Assembly: GCF_019635465.1 (NCBI RefSeq)
Contig: NZ_JAHBZK010000013.1
Location: 1 to 64,000, forward strand
DNA: 64,000 nt
Direction: 5' to 3'
Origin: Hydrogenophaga sp.
GTDB lineage: Bacteria > Pseudomonadota > Gammaproteobacteria > Burkholderiales > Burkholderiaceae_C
Part shown: positions 1 through 8,665 of the stretch, in pieces
Layout: every line of letters starts with the position of its first letter
Numbering within the stretch: position 1 is the stretch's first letter
Position numbers and translations under genes: made by a program
Notes under the pieces: model-generated
Seen by the model: only the letters and a program-made list of their open reading frames with translations
Databases searched by the model: none
Told to the model about the DNA's origin: nothing

Positions 1-276
1 AACAGTGCCTACTACGCCCCCTCCGCTTGCGGCTTGAGAGGGCGTAAGGCCTGGCGCAGAAATGCCAGGGACAAACGGCCCTTGGGGTTGGTTGGTGTTG
101 GGAGTGCCGAGCGCGTTGTCGATCCCGGGAATCACAACCAGTACATCGAGGCCACGCAGAGCTTCCCTGCTCTCTGCTGAAATCGGCCTTGAGGCCGGGA
201 CAGTTGCGCACCCCATGGTCATCGCTGCTACAACAAACGTTGCACCCTTCATTGCAGCCGCCGAAAGTACTCTCAT
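1..276 (-). CDS. Putative secreted lipoprotein, 3' part cut off by the window edge
   Basis: The frame is open from an ATG at 276 down to base 1, so at least 92 codons are present and the C-terminus lies outside the window. The start is well supported by GGGAGG four bases upstream. The first residues form a secretion signal (two small hydrophobic stretches) ending in MTMGCATV, where the Cys could be lipidated, although the residues before it are a poor lipobox. The visible mature part (ISAESREALRGLDVLVVIPG and a Gly/Pro/Asn-rich stretch) was not matched to a family. The gene points away from the neighbouring repeat copy at 308-451, which separates it from the nuclease-like gene. It is real by frame, ribosome site and composition; its function is unknown. 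Confidence 0.7.
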   Translation of the reverse strand, partial: MRVLSAAAMKGATFVVAAMTMGCATVPASRPISAESREALRGLDVLVVIPGIDNALGTPNTNQPQGPFVPGISAPGLTPSQAASGGGVVGTV

Positions 277-307
277 CTATCCTCCCTCACTGGTCTCGGG
301 GCACGAA

Positions 308-451
308 AGCCCGCTACTTGCAGATTGCGGCAGTCTAGCCATGGCATCGTTGCTCGCAAGCCGCCCGTGCCACAGACCGGCATCCGAGTGACTGCGACGT
401 GGCGCAAATCGGACATTCACGGCGCTGACGCGGATGGCCGTACCCAGTCTG
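308..451 (-). repeat. Long copy of the dispersed intergenic repeat
   Basis: Read on the minus strand this copy runs from AGACTGGGTACGGCCATCCG to the core CCGCAATCTGCAAGTAGCGG. It shares order and spacing with copies at 8450-8594, 14441-14590 and 18909-19036, including the TGAATGTCCGATTTGCGCCA block and the GCCATGGCTAGACTGCCGC block. It sits directly downstream of the minus-strand gene ending at 458 and upstream of the minus-strand lipoprotein gene. Confidence 0.8.
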
Positions 452-457
452 AACTCG

Positions 458-1087
458 TCATTGAGGAAGACCAGCTAGCGCGCCGAACGGCGCCCGCGCT
501 TCCGGCAGGCGCCAATCGCTGCTCCTGATGCCGAACAACTTGGTCGCGCTCTCTCGAGGCGGTTTGATGGCTGTGTGAGTCGACTCGAACAGCCCCATCT
601 GGTTCGGAGTTTCAATCGATACGATTCCACCCCAATCCAATATGGGCAGGCGCTGTCCTGGGCGTCGGCAGATGACTGCCCAGGCCCGAACCTCGATCCA
701 AGGGATTCCCGCCGATTGGTATGCCAAGCGCTTGATGGTGGATACCGCATGTGTATGCCAGACCTCTATGGCCAAGAGGAGGCGACCTGAATTCGCGCAG
801 TTCACGACCAAGTCGGGTATGTATCTCCGTCCAGCTGCTTTCAATGTAGCTTCCGCCCGGACTGTCACGTGCACCCCTTTCTCTATCAAAGGAATCGCGC
901 CCCGCCATGTCACGCCACCGTGGAACCACCCGTACAAGGTGTGGCCAGTTCGAAGTTGTTCTCGAAGCAGATTGATCGCCATTCGGTGAATGCTGACGAG
1001 GTCCCTAGGCTTGGTTTGCCGCAGCTTCCCCGAGCGCTTGCGCGAATTACGCACGGCCCAAGACCGCGAACGTTGCTTCTTGCTCAT
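458..1087 (-). CDS. CoiA-like predicted nuclease
   Basis: This is a 209-residue protein starting at the ATG at 1087; an upstream extension to 1153 is open but lacks a ribosome site. The N-terminus is very basic (SKKQRSRSW, NSRKRSGKLRQTKPR). The central part has IPDLVV followed some ten residues later by LLAIEVWHTHAVS, which fits the D-x(n)-E-x-W/Q pattern of the PD-(D/E)XK-like domain found in competence protein CoiA and related phage-defence or DNA-processing proteins. The following segment, KRLAYQSAGIPWIEVRAW, matches the hydrophobic strand these domains carry after the active site. It is divergent from the membrane protein gene at 1129 with about 40 bases between them. Family membership is by motif reading only; the substrate is unknown. 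Confidence 0.5.
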   Translation of the reverse strand: MSKKQRSRSWAVRNSRKRSGKLRQTKPRDLVSIHRMAINLLREQLRTGHTLYGWFHGGVTWRGAIPLIEKGVHVTVRAEATLKAAGRRYIPDLVVNCANSGRLLLAIEVWHTHAVSTIKRLAYQSAGIPWIEVRAWAVICRRPGQRLPILDWGGIVSIETPNQMGLFESTHTAIKPPRESATKLFGIRSSDWRLPEARAPFGALAGLPQ

Positions 1088-1128
1088 GTCACACCTCAGT
1101 CGGTTTAGGTGCGGGTAAGCTGCCAGCG

Positions 1129-2127
1129 ATGAAGCCAAATTTGCAGTCCTCAAACCTCCTCGTACCGTCCGAGTCTGCGTTGACTCAGGCCGGTAAGGTG
1201 GCGCTCACATTTCTCGAAGATACGGGTCTGGCTGAACGAAACCAAGCCGTCCAAGTATTCCGTCATATGGCCCAAATCGCAGCTGAGCGGGGGCACGAAC
1301 TTTCGAACATCGAGTTCGAAACGGTGGCTTTGAAAGCAATCGTGGCGGCCAATGCTGTCAAAGGCGCGAGCGCGTGGATGAGCCCGTTGTGGAAACAGTT
1401 GGAGGATCGCCAAGAGAGCTGGGGCCCTGGCCTGAGAGCGACCGCGATTCACATGGGCTACAGGTTCACGCCTAAACTCAGGAAACTCCACGGATCTCCC
1501 GCTAAGTACCAGCTGACCGCGGAGCCCGTGGAGATGGATCCTGGCGACCTGCATCCGACGCCCACCCCGGATGGAGGGATCAGGTACACGCCCGCAGCAG
1601 TGGCGGCGCCGGGGGCGGTGATATCTGCTGGATTGCGTGGGGGGGTTGTGCGTCACACCCTTCCGCTAGTTGCTTCCACAAGCGCTTTTTTGTCTGTCGC
1701 AATCCTTTTGCTTTTGTTCAGCGCGTGGTGGATGGTGGTCACGGGGCTGCACACGAACAGCCCTCTTTCTACTGCGCACGTTTCCTACGCGGCCATGTGG
1801 TGCGTCGCCTCATGGACTGTGTGGGGTCTATTCAAATTCATGAGTCAGCTCGCCGACCTCGGGATCGTCATGGCTCCTGAGTTTCTGGTTCCCTTCAAAG
1901 AGGACCACGTCACCTTGGAGTTGCAACCCAAAGATGGGGACAGGAAAGGAGCGTTCGCATTCGTGCGCTACACCGCCACCTGTCCCCAATGCCAAGGGCG
2001 TGTCTTGCTGCACGACGGAGGCGAGGAATTCAAGGACCGAATCGTAGGTCGCTGCGGCAACTCGCCGAGGGAGCACGTGTTCTCGTTTGATCAAAAGTTG
2101 CATATTGGCCATTCAATGCGCGGCTAG
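1129..2127 (+). CDS. Membrane protein with cytosolic N-domain and zinc-ribbon-like tail
   Basis: The 332-residue product has a soluble helical N-terminal region (1-150), two strong membrane segments at about 178-206 and 216-237, and a C-terminal soluble domain containing CPQC (285-288) and a later RCG (309), resembling half of a zinc ribbon with a possible fourth ligand in NSPREH. No known family was recognised. It lies between a CoiA-like nuclease and an MmeI-type restriction enzyme, a setting typical of anti-phage genes, but nothing in the protein itself proves such a role. The start ATG has only a weak ribosome site. A 182-base gap with a 15-base palindrome separates it from the restriction-modification gene. 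Confidence 0.65.
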   Translation: MKPNLQSSNLLVPSESALTQAGKVALTFLEDTGLAERNQAVQVFRHMAQIAAERGHELSNIEFETVALKAIVAANAVKGASAWMSPLWKQLEDRQESWGPGLRATAIHMGYRFTPKLRKLHGSPAKYQLTAEPVEMDPGDLHPTPTPDGGIRYTPAAVAAPGAVISAGLRGGVVRHTLPLVASTSAFLSVAILLLLFSAWWMVVTGLHTNSPLSTAHVSYAAMWCVASWTVWGLFKFMSQLADLGIVMAPEFLVPFKEDHVTLELQPKDGDRKGAFAFVRYTATCPQCQGRVLLHDGGEEFKDRIVGRCGNSPREHVFSFDQKLHIGHSMRG

Positions 2128-2265
2128 GCTCAAAGTCAGTTCAAGACTGATCGGAGACTTTCAATTCCGCGCGCAGCCGGCAGCTTTTGACGACAACCTT
2201 TGCCATCCTCGGTGCTGGAGGCTCCACAAAACCGGATTGGTAATCGCACAGAATGCAATGTCTAG

Positions 2266-2280
2266 ACCGCATAGTGCGGT
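2266..2280. promoter_or_regulatory. Perfect palindrome upstream of the restriction-modification gene
   Basis: ACCGCATAGTGCGGT is a perfect 6-base inverted repeat around TAG, ending 29 bases before the ATG at 2310. Its place fits an operator or a short hairpin in the leader. No controller-protein gene is visible next to it. Confidence 0.3.
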
Positions 2281-2309
2281 ATTCCTAGGAACAAGACCAA
2301 AGAGGATGG

Positions 2310-5222
2310 ATGACCAAGCCAAACGATAAGACTGCCAAACTCCAAACCTTCAAGGATTGGACCACCCAGCACATCAAGGGTGACGAGAAGGGCGAGGCCC
2401 AGGTGTTCCTTGACCGGCTGTTCCAGGCCTTCGGCTGGCCGGGGCTCAAGGAGGCAGGCGCGAACTGTGAGTTACGCGTTAAGAACACTACTGGTGGCAC
2501 GTCTTTCGCTGACCTTGTCTGGAAGCCTGTCGTTGTCATCGAGATGAAAAAGCGAGGTGCCGACCTCAGCAGGCACTACAGTCAGGCATTCACGTACTGG
2601 ACTCGGCTCGTGCCCAATCGGCCACGCTTCGCCGTGCTCTGCAATTTCGACGAGTTCTGGATCTACGACTTCGAGACCCAACTCGACACGCCGGTCGATG
2701 TTGTCAAGTTGGTGGACCTGCCGACACGTTACGGGCCACTCAACTTCATGTTCCCCGGCGATGTACTGCCGGTGTTTGGCAATCATCAGGAATCGGTTAC
2801 CCGGCAAGCGGCCGACAAGCTTGCGGCTTGCTTCAATTCCATGACCAAGCGAGGGGTAGAGCGCCCTCTTGCGCAGCGTTTCACACTGCAGATGCTTATG
2901 GCCTTGTTCTCTGAGGACATCGGTCTGCTCGAGAAGTACCTGGTCACCAAAGTGCTCGACGAATGCACAAGCCCACAGGACACGCATGACCTCCTGGGAG
3001 GGCTATTCGCCGCCATGAATACCAAGGGTGGCGTGAAGGGCGGGCGCTTCAAGGGGGTGCCGTACTTCAACGGCGGGCTCTTCGCGGACCCGGCGCATGT
3101 TGAACTAGTCGAGGCCGAACGCACGCTTCTCAAGGAGGCCGCTAAATTCGATTGGTCGAAGGTACGGCCCGAGATCTTCGGTACCTTGTTTGAGCACTCG
3201 CTTGGGAAAGAGCAGCGGCATGCCACGGGTGCCCATTTCACCAGTGCGGTCGACATCATGAAGGTGGTCGGTCCAACTATCGTGGAGCCTTGGACGCGCC
3301 TAATCGACTCAACGACTACGCTAGAAGGCTTGCGCAAACTACTGGTTCGTATCGAGAGCTTCACTGTGCTCGACCCTGCCTGTGGCAGTGGCAATTTCCT
3401 TTACATCGCATACCGAGAGCTGAAGCGGCTGGAAGCGCGCATCTACGAGCGCATGGCTGCCGAATTCAAGAGTGTCGACCCGAGACAACGCCCCTTCGGC
3501 TTCGTGTCGACCGCCAACTTCTATGGCATGGACATCAACCCCTTCGCGGTAGACATCGCCAAGGTGACGATGATGCTGGCTCATCAGCTAGCGATTGACG
3601 AGCTTCACATCAACGAGTCCGCTCTGCCGCTTGACAACCTTGACGCGAATTTCCGTGCCGGTGATGCCCTCATCAATCCGGACGGCTCGCGCACTCCATG
3701 GTTCAAGTCCGACGTTATCGTCGGCAATCCGCCATTCCTGGGTGCGAAGCTGATGAAACCCGAGCTCGGCGTCGATTATGTGAGTGCTATCAGGCGCGCG
3801 TACCCAGAAGTGCCTGGCATGGCAGACCTTTGTGTGTACTGGTTCCGCCGCACTCACGATGAACTCAAAGCCTGCACGACTGTCGATCCCGTAGCGGGGC
3901 GTGCCGGTCTTGTCGGCACTCAGAATGTGCGTAACAACGCATCGCGTATTGGAGGACTCGACCAAATAGCTGCGACGGGAACTATCGTCGAAGCAGTCGA
4001 CAACCAGCCGTGGTCGGGCGAAGCAAATGTGCACGTCTCCATCGTCAATTGGGTAAAAACTGAAGACACGAAGCTTCTATCCAGCCCCCGACGCTTATGG
4101 TTCAAAGCGAGTCCCTCGGCCGGAGCACGCCGACGTATCCGAGGTACAGGTTCGGCTGCCAAGCACTTTGAACTGGACATGCGCGAGGTCGCATACATCA
4201 ACTCATCGCTCTCGGACCAGGTGGACGTGTCGCGGGCGGCGCAGCTTGATGTCAACGATGGGTACTGCTATACGGGTCAGTACCCGCGTTACAACGAAGG
4301 GTTCGTGTTGTCACTTGGCGAAGGTGCAGCCATGCGGGCGGCAGCGCTAGTCAACAAGGATGTTGTTCATCCATTTGCTGGAGGCGACGAGCTGCTTGAG
4401 GATGGTTCGGTGCGGCGCTGCGTAATTGACTTCCAGGCGCGCTCCATACTTGAAGCCCAAGCGTATGTTGTGCCGTTTAAGCACGTGAGAACTGAAGTGC
4501 TGCCCTATGTTCAATCGCTGGCGAAGAAAGAAAGGGAGAAGACTGGCAAGATCACGGGTCAAGATCAAGGCTGGTTGAACACTTGGTGGCAGCACTTTCG
4601 TTGTCGCCCGGAGCTCATAGGCAAGATTGCACCTTTGTCTAGGTACTTGGTATGTTCACGTGTGACAAAGCGTCCAATCTTCATGTTCCTCTCGTCGAAA
4701 GTCCGTCCGAGTGACGCACTCTCGTGCTTCGCACTGGACGACGACTACAGTTTCGGAGTCCTGCAATCGCGGGCTCACTACATGTGGTTCCACGCCAAGT
4801 GCTCGAACATGAAGTCCGACCCTCGTTACACATCGGAGTCCATCTTCAGTACTTTCCCTTGGCCTCAGGACCCGAGTACCGCAGACGTACAGGCGGTAGT
4901 CGATGCTGCGCGAACGCTGCTCAATGTGCGCGCATCCGCTGCAGATGCTGGGACGGGTCTTCGTGCGTTGTATCGGACACTTGAACTGCCAGGGAAGAGT
5001 CCGCTCAAAGAAGCGCACGCTGCTCTGAATGCGGCCATCCTGAGGGCATACGGCTTTTCAAACAAGCGAGACCTGCTCCAGCAACTGCTCGACTTGAATT
5101 CTGATGTCGCGGCCAAAAGCAGCGCTGGCAAGGCTGTCACCGGCCCTGGTGTGCCTAAGAAGGCAATGAATCTGACTGCATTGGTATCGGCCGACTGCTT
5201 CAAGCCATCCTGGACCGACTAG
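2310..5222 (+). CDS. MmeI-family (Type IIL) restriction-modification enzyme
   Basis: A single 970-residue polypeptide combines endonuclease, methyltransferase and specificity functions, as in MmeI (about 920 residues). An N-terminal PD-(D/E)XK nuclease site is visible as D68 ... E78-M-K80 in FADLVWKPVVVIEMKK. The helical spacer leads to an N6-adenine methyltransferase domain with SAM motif I (VLDPACGSGNF, around 353) and the catalytic NPPF (around 473). The C-terminal 350 residues would hold the target-recognition domain (FSTFPWPQ region) and C-terminal tail. The start at 2310 follows AGAGG at a good distance. Such enzymes methylate one adenine in one strand and cut about 20 bases away. All catalytic motifs are intact, so it is probably active. 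It is followed by a repeat copy in the same orientation. Confidence 0.9.
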   Translation: MTKPNDKTAKLQTFKDWTTQHIKGDEKGEAQVFLDRLFQAFGWPGLKEAGANCELRVKNTTGGTSFADLVWKPVVVIEMKKRGADLSRHYSQAFTYWTRLVPNRPRFAVLCNFDEFWIYDFETQLDTPVDVVKLVDLPTRYGPLNFMFPGDVLPVFGNHQESVTRQAADKLAACFNSMTKRGVERPLAQRFTLQMLMALFSEDIGLLEKYLVTKVLDECTSPQDTHDLLGGLFAAMNTKGGVKGGRFKGVPYFNGGLFADPAHVELVEAERTLLKEAAKFDWSKVRPEIFGTLFEHSLGKEQRHATGAHFTSAVDIMKVVGPTIVEPWTRLIDSTTTLEGLRKLLVRIESFTVLDPACGSGNFLYIAYRELKRLEARIYERMAAEFKSVDPRQRPFGFVSTANFYGMDINPFAVDIAKVTMMLAHQLAIDELHINESALPLDNLDANFRAGDALINPDGSRTPWFKSDVIVGNPPFLGAKLMKPELGVDYVSAIRRAYPEVPGMADLCVYWFRRTHDELKACTTVDPVAGRAGLVGTQNVRNNASRIGGLDQIAATGTIVEAVDNQPWSGEANVHVSIVNWVKTEDTKLLSSPRRLWFKASPSAGARRRIRGTGSAAKHFELDMREVAYINSSLSDQVDVSRAAQLDVNDGYCYTGQYPRYNEGFVLSLGEGAAMRAAALVNKDVVHPFAGGDELLEDGSVRRCVIDFQARSILEAQAYVVPFKHVRTEVLPYVQSLAKKEREKTGKITGQDQGWLNTWWQHFRCRPELIGKIAPLSRYLVCSRVTKRPIFMFLSSKVRPSDALSCFALDDDYSFGVLQSRAHYMWFHAKCSNMKSDPRYTSESIFSTFPWPQDPSTADVQAVVDAARTLLNVRASAADAGTGLRALYRTLELPGKSPLKEAHAALNAAILRAYGFSNKRDLLQQLLDLNSDVAAKSSAGKAVTGPGVPKKAMNLTALVSADCFKPSWTD

Positions 5223-5652
5223 TCCGAAAGATCTGGCCTTGCTAGATCTCGGGAATGAGATTGAGGCGAAGGGCTAATCAATCGAAGTTATTGAACGGAC
5301 ACCCATGATGCTCTGGGTTCCTGAAGTCGACCGAAGCGGCGGTCGGCTCATGTCTACAAGCAGCAGTTCCCACCAACGTGCTTGAGGTTCATTAACGCTG
5401 CGATGCCGGGGTCCGAGCCCCTAGGGACTGCTTAAGACTGGGGGCGGCCATCCGAGTCGTCGCCTTGAACGTCCGATCTGCGCCCCGATTGCGGCATTCG
5501 CTGCCGAGATTTCACCCTTCTGTAGCTGACCGTCGGGAACGCCGGGCACGCACCCAAAACAGGCATGCGGTCAGGGCCGAACCACGCTGGCGATCTGACG
5601 TGGTCGATCTAGGCTGCAACCCCAGCATGGATGACGATTTGCACCCATGTCT
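5223..5652. other. Noncoding gap between convergent genes, with hairpins and a repeat copy
   Basis: No gene was found in these 430 bases. Short inverted repeats lie soon after the restriction-modification stop codon (AGATCT pair near 5230-5250; GACCG/CGGTC near 5328-5343; GGGG/CCCC near 5408-5421). They may end transcription, but none has a clear T-run. The repeat copy at 5430-5502 takes up part of the gap. Confidence 0.5.
5430..5502 (+). repeat. Partial copy of the dispersed intergenic repeat
   Basis: The sequence GCTTAAGACTGGGGGCGGCC followed by ATCCGAGTCG and GAACGTCCGATCTGCGCC matches the first half of the long copy at 14441-14590, including the GCTTAAGACTGGG beginning. The second half is diverged or lost. 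It is oriented like the restriction-modification gene it follows. Confidence 0.75.
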
Positions 5653-6348
5653 TCACTCTCTCGAAGCTTTGATCATGATCGGGGTCACTTCCCTATTCCT
5701 CACAATAGAGAAGGTCTGGTGCGCGACTCGAGCACGCAGCACCTGGACGGAAGCAGATAGCGGCCCGCTCTCCTCTACGAGCTTTGCGACCTTGCCAACA
5801 GACAAGGTGTTTCGTGCACCGAGGACGACTTCTCGAAGCTGCATATGCTCGCTGAAGTCCACGTAGTAAAAACCGTTCGGATCTTTCTCCTTGAGATCAG
5901 CCATCGCGCGCCACTCATGCTCGTATTCCCAGGCCTTCGCCTTCGTCGACAGGATCTGCCGGATGAACGAGCGTCCGACCGCTTCAGTCCATTTCTCCTT
6001 CTCAAACTCGAACCTCAGGCGCTCCGGCTCGTAGTTCATCGCGTATACGTACTCTTGATCCGGATGGCCCGTAGGTACGTCGAAGCCAAGGCAGAACCCG
6101 TAGTGCTTCTGACCGTAGTGCGCCCACATCACTGGGCTCTTCCAGTTGTCAGAGAAGCAGATTACCCCCTTGGTCTTTGTGAAGTGCTCCTTGAGAGCCT
6201 TGTGAGCCTTCCGCATGAGCTTGTCGCCGAGCGCATGGGAGAGCAGCTCGAACGGGTCGTTGAGCTCGTCGTACAGCGAAAGCTTCATTCGCCGCTCACG
6301 AAGAATGATCAGACCGATGTCAGCGGGCGTCATGTAGTACAGCCGCAT
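5653..6348 (-). CDS. DUF2971 family protein
   Basis: The 231-residue product has the two hallmark blocks of DUF2971: the MWAHYGQKHYGFCLGFD segment (about 73-89) and the KAWEYEHEWR segment (about 137-146), preceded by an N-terminal LYDELNDPFE block. DUF2971 proteins are common in genomic islands and are sometimes reported beside anti-phage genes, but their biochemical activity is not established to my knowledge. The gene is convergent with the restriction-modification enzyme and is followed upstream by two more minus-strand genes. The N-terminal MRLYYMTPADIGLIIL is a normal start for the family. Length and motifs look complete. Confidence 0.8.
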   Translation of the reverse strand: MRLYYMTPADIGLIILRERRMKLSLYDELNDPFELLSHALGDKLMRKAHKALKEHFTKTKGVICFSDNWKSPVMWAHYGQKHYGFCLGFDVPTGHPDQEYVYAMNYEPERLRFEFEKEKWTEAVGRSFIRQILSTKAKAWEYEHEWRAMADLKEKDPNGFYYVDFSEHMQLREVVLGARNTLSVGKVAKLVEESGPLSASVQVLRARVAHQTFSIVRNREVTPIMIKASRE

Positions 6349-6361
6349 ATCGTGCCCTGAC

Positions 6362-6781
6362 TTAATCCTTGCTCTCGCTTTGAACGTTGCTTAGGGCGAC
6401 GGACCGTTGCAGGAGTTGGCCGCAGTACTCGTGTTGATGGAACCGCAAGCAGTTCTTGTAGTACGCATCGCGATGTTCGATAGCCATCTTCGCGAGCATC
6501 GGCGCCGACTGCTCCTGGATAAGCTTGCCTTCATACGTGGCGCATCGTTCCATGTCATTGACGATGCCGATGTCGCGGCAGCCTCGCCACGCGCTCATCA
6601 GCATCATTCCGGTGATGCTGGCATCGTGATCGACAGATCTTCTGTCGGCATCGAGCTTTTCTGCGGCTTGCCTCTTCTGCCAGTCGTCGAACAATTCCAG
6701 GCCGAACACGACTGCAAGTATCAATAGGATCACCTTGACCTTGTTGTTCCACAGGACCGTGACAAAGTCGGTGGCGGTCAT
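6362..6781 (-). CDS. Small single-pass membrane protein, unknown
   Basis: Starting from the ATG at 6781, which is preceded by GAGGAG, the product has 139 residues. A GTG at 6829 would add 16 residues but has no ribosome site. One membrane segment (VKVILLILAVVFGLELF, about 14-30) is followed by a charged stalk (DDWQKRQAAEKLDADRR) and a C-terminal domain with four Cys residues that could form two disulfides if it faces the periplasm. No family was recognised. It ends 13 bases before the DUF2971 start codon, so the two may be co-transcribed. Confidence 0.6.
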   Translation of the reverse strand: MTATDFVTVLWNNKVKVILLILAVVFGLELFDDWQKRQAAEKLDADRRSVDHDASITGMMLMSAWRGCRDIGIVNDMERCATYEGKLIQEQSAPMLAKMAIEHRDAYYKNCLRFHQHEYCGQLLQRSVALSNVQSESKD

Positions 6782-7128
6782 GTCTCCTCGAATCACTGGG
6801 GGGTCCTCCACCACGCGATTGTGCTGCACCTACCATCGCCAGCAGCATTGAGTTTCGGGGCAGCAGGTTTAGCCTCGGCCCGCGGCGCCGGTGCTACTAG
6901 CCTTTGCTTCACCCGTCGCAAGTGTATGTGGCGTACTGAGATGCCGGGAAGCCGCCGTTCGCCGGAGACTGCTCATGGCTGAAAGCAGACGTCAGGTCGC
7001 TGGTTTGCCCCTCCCTCTCTGTCCGACGGAGTCTCCTTCCACCGGTGCACTGCTAGTGGGCGTCGGTCAACTCCGGAGTCGGCATTGGCCTGCAGGCCAG
7101 ACGGACTGCTGTCCGATCATTGATCCGA
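6782..7128. other. Noncoding gap with one short repeat core
   Basis: No convincing gene was found here. The only recognised structure is the short repeat core at 6966-6993. The gap separates two minus-strand genes and probably holds the promoter for the small membrane protein. Confidence 0.4.
6966..6993 (-). repeat. Short core copy of the dispersed repeat
   Basis: GACTGCTCATGGCTGAAAGC followed by AGACGTC is a near-palindrome that aligns over its length with the core GTCCGCTCTTGGCCGATTGC of the copy at 18909. The core is so palindromic that its orientation is uncertain. Confidence 0.5.
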
Positions 7129-8088
7129 TCACTCGTCAGCCGGTGCGTCGTCGGGGCTTGGAACCTGGCTGATCTGCCGTTCGATGTCGTCTGCGAAACT
7201 GCGAAAGTGGAGCTGCCCGTCGCGCACAACTCCCTCTGCCAGCTTGTAGCTCTTGCCGTCTGCGTCCTGTCCCATCAGATCCATCGTCATGCCGTCCGGC
7301 AGGGCGCCGATTGGGCTGACGTTGTTGAGGATCTGCAGGTCGGTATGAATCAGCCTGTTGATTCGAAGGTCGCCAGATCCAGGTGGGCCTACATTGAAGC
7401 GCTCGGGGTTCGGTAGCTCGCCACTGAAGTAGGCGTTGAGGCTCGTACGCGACTGCTTATCGCAGAACTTCAATACTCGGTTCAACATCTCGTACCCTCT
7501 GTCGCCAGCGTACATCAGCGTGAACGGAGGAGGGAGCATGCAATCGTTGTAAACCGGCAGCCTACGTGCGTTGATGGCATCGTGCAAGCCGCGATCAGAA
7601 TCGTTAACGATCGCGCGCGCGCGCGCACGGCTTGTGAACTTGGAGTCGCACGCCAGGGCGTAAACGGCTGCAAGCTCCGGGTTGCCGATGTAGTTCTGAA
7701 GGAAGTAAATCACGCAGTGATCGTCCGCCGTGACCACCAGCTGCTTACCTTTCTCCCGCACACGCAATCTCACTGCAACAGCTGCCGCAATGGGATCCTG
7801 CGCGCCTGGGATGTAGGCGGTGTCGATCACAAAGACGTCGTCGTAGCTGGTGAGTGCGCGGGCTCCATCAAACGATACGGTTTGGCCGCTCTGAAGTATG
7901 AGGGACCTCATCCTCGGCTTCCCTGGGCCGTGATGAATCACAGAGCGCTCGACACCATCAATGCGTAGCGGGCGTCCATCGCGGCCAAAGAACTCCATGC
8001 GGCCATCGACGTTAAATCGGATGCGATCCAACTGACCATCCGCGGTAGAGAAGGAGAAACTTACCTTTGGCTCGCCTTGATTCGACAT
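7129..8088 (-). CDS. Hypothetical protein of 319 residues
   Basis: The ATG at 8088 is preceded by AGAGGA at about 12 bases; a GTG at 8109 is the only longer alternative. The sequence is soluble and acidic at the C-terminus (SPDDAPADE). A central segment (VFVIDTAYIPG, then KGKQLVVTADDHCVIYFL, later VNDSDRGLHDAINAR) has spaced acidic residues between hydrophobic strands, which is reminiscent of a nuclease fold such as PIN, but the match is too weak to assign. A 15-base alternating CG tract at 7612-7626 encodes its RARARA stretch. Function unknown. Confidence 0.6.
   Translation of the reverse strand: MSNQGEPKVSFSFSTADGQLDRIRFNVDGRMEFFGRDGRPLRIDGVERSVIHHGPGKPRMRSLILQSGQTVSFDGARALTSYDDVFVIDTAYIPGAQDPIAAAVAVRLRVREKGKQLVVTADDHCVIYFLQNYIGNPELAAVYALACDSKFTSRARARAIVNDSDRGLHDAINARRLPVYNDCMLPPPFTLMYAGDRGYEMLNRVLKFCDKQSRTSLNAYFSGELPNPERFNVGPPGSGDLRINRLIHTDLQILNNVSPIGALPDGMTMDLMGQDADGKSYKLAEGVVRDGQLHFRSFADDIERQISQVPSPDDAPADE
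7612..7626. repeat. Alternating CG dinucleotide tract inside a gene
   Basis: Seven CG units plus one C lie inside the gene at 7129-8088 and encode alternating Arg and Ala. Slippage by one unit would shift the reading frame. Confidence 0.7.
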
Positions 8089-8449
8089 GATGCCCGCTAT
8101 CCTCTGCACACATTTTGCATCGGCTGATAGATGCCCTTCCGCTCGTTAACGTGGCGGCACCCTGATGGAATGCAGCCCTTCCCCGCCTCTTCCACCCACG
8201 CCGCCTGCCACCTGCAAGCCAACGGTTGCCCCCTGACGTTCGTCCCAAACTCCTACGCAACCGCAGCGCCGACCGCCATGGCGTTGGCTACCACCTGACA
8301 GCCGCCCCCACCCGGATGGCGCTGTGCCTGCTGGAACTGCAGGAGCAGCACCGCACGTCGCCGCAGTTCAGGGCGGCATCACGCCGGTACCGCCGCGCGG
8401 CCGACCCCAACAGCTGCGAAGCCGAAGTCTGGGCCTGGAGGTCGGCTCG
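8089..8449. other. Noncoding or decayed stretch before repeat and insertion sequence
   Basis: No gene with a ribosome site was found. A plus-strand frame (8226-8483) reads LCLLELQEQHRTSPQF and ends inside the repeat at 8450. It could be the relic of a gene that the repeat once followed, but nothing confirms this. Confidence 0.35.
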
Positions 8450-8594
8450 AGACTGGGGGCTGCCATCCGAGTCGGCGCCGTGAACGTCCTATCTGCGCCA
8501 CGTCGCAGTCATTCGAATGCTGGTCTTCGACGCGGGCCATTTTCGAGTAGCGATGCCATGGCTAGACTTCCGCAATCGGCCAGAAGCGGTCGAC
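8450..8594 (+). repeat. Long copy of the dispersed intergenic repeat
   Basis: This copy is nearly identical to the one at 14441-14590, sharing GAACGTCCTATCTGCGCCAC, CATTCGAATGCTGGTCTTCG and GATGCCATGGCTAGAC. It ends with CGGCCAGAAGCGGTCGAC, immediately against the left end of the insertion sequence. Confidence 0.9.
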
Positions 8595-8665
8595 TGACCT
8601 GCCCCCCGCCAGCCGTACCATTCTGAAGTTCGTGAAGTCCGTCAACCACCAGGAGAATGACGGAC

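Noticed and set aside
62-391. Plus-strand frame at the left edge
   Set aside because: It is the antisense of the lipoprotein gene, which has a ribosome site and signal peptide.
8226-8483. Plus-strand frame running into a repeat copy
   Set aside because: No start signal and no protein-like pattern beyond a short helix; at most a gene relic.
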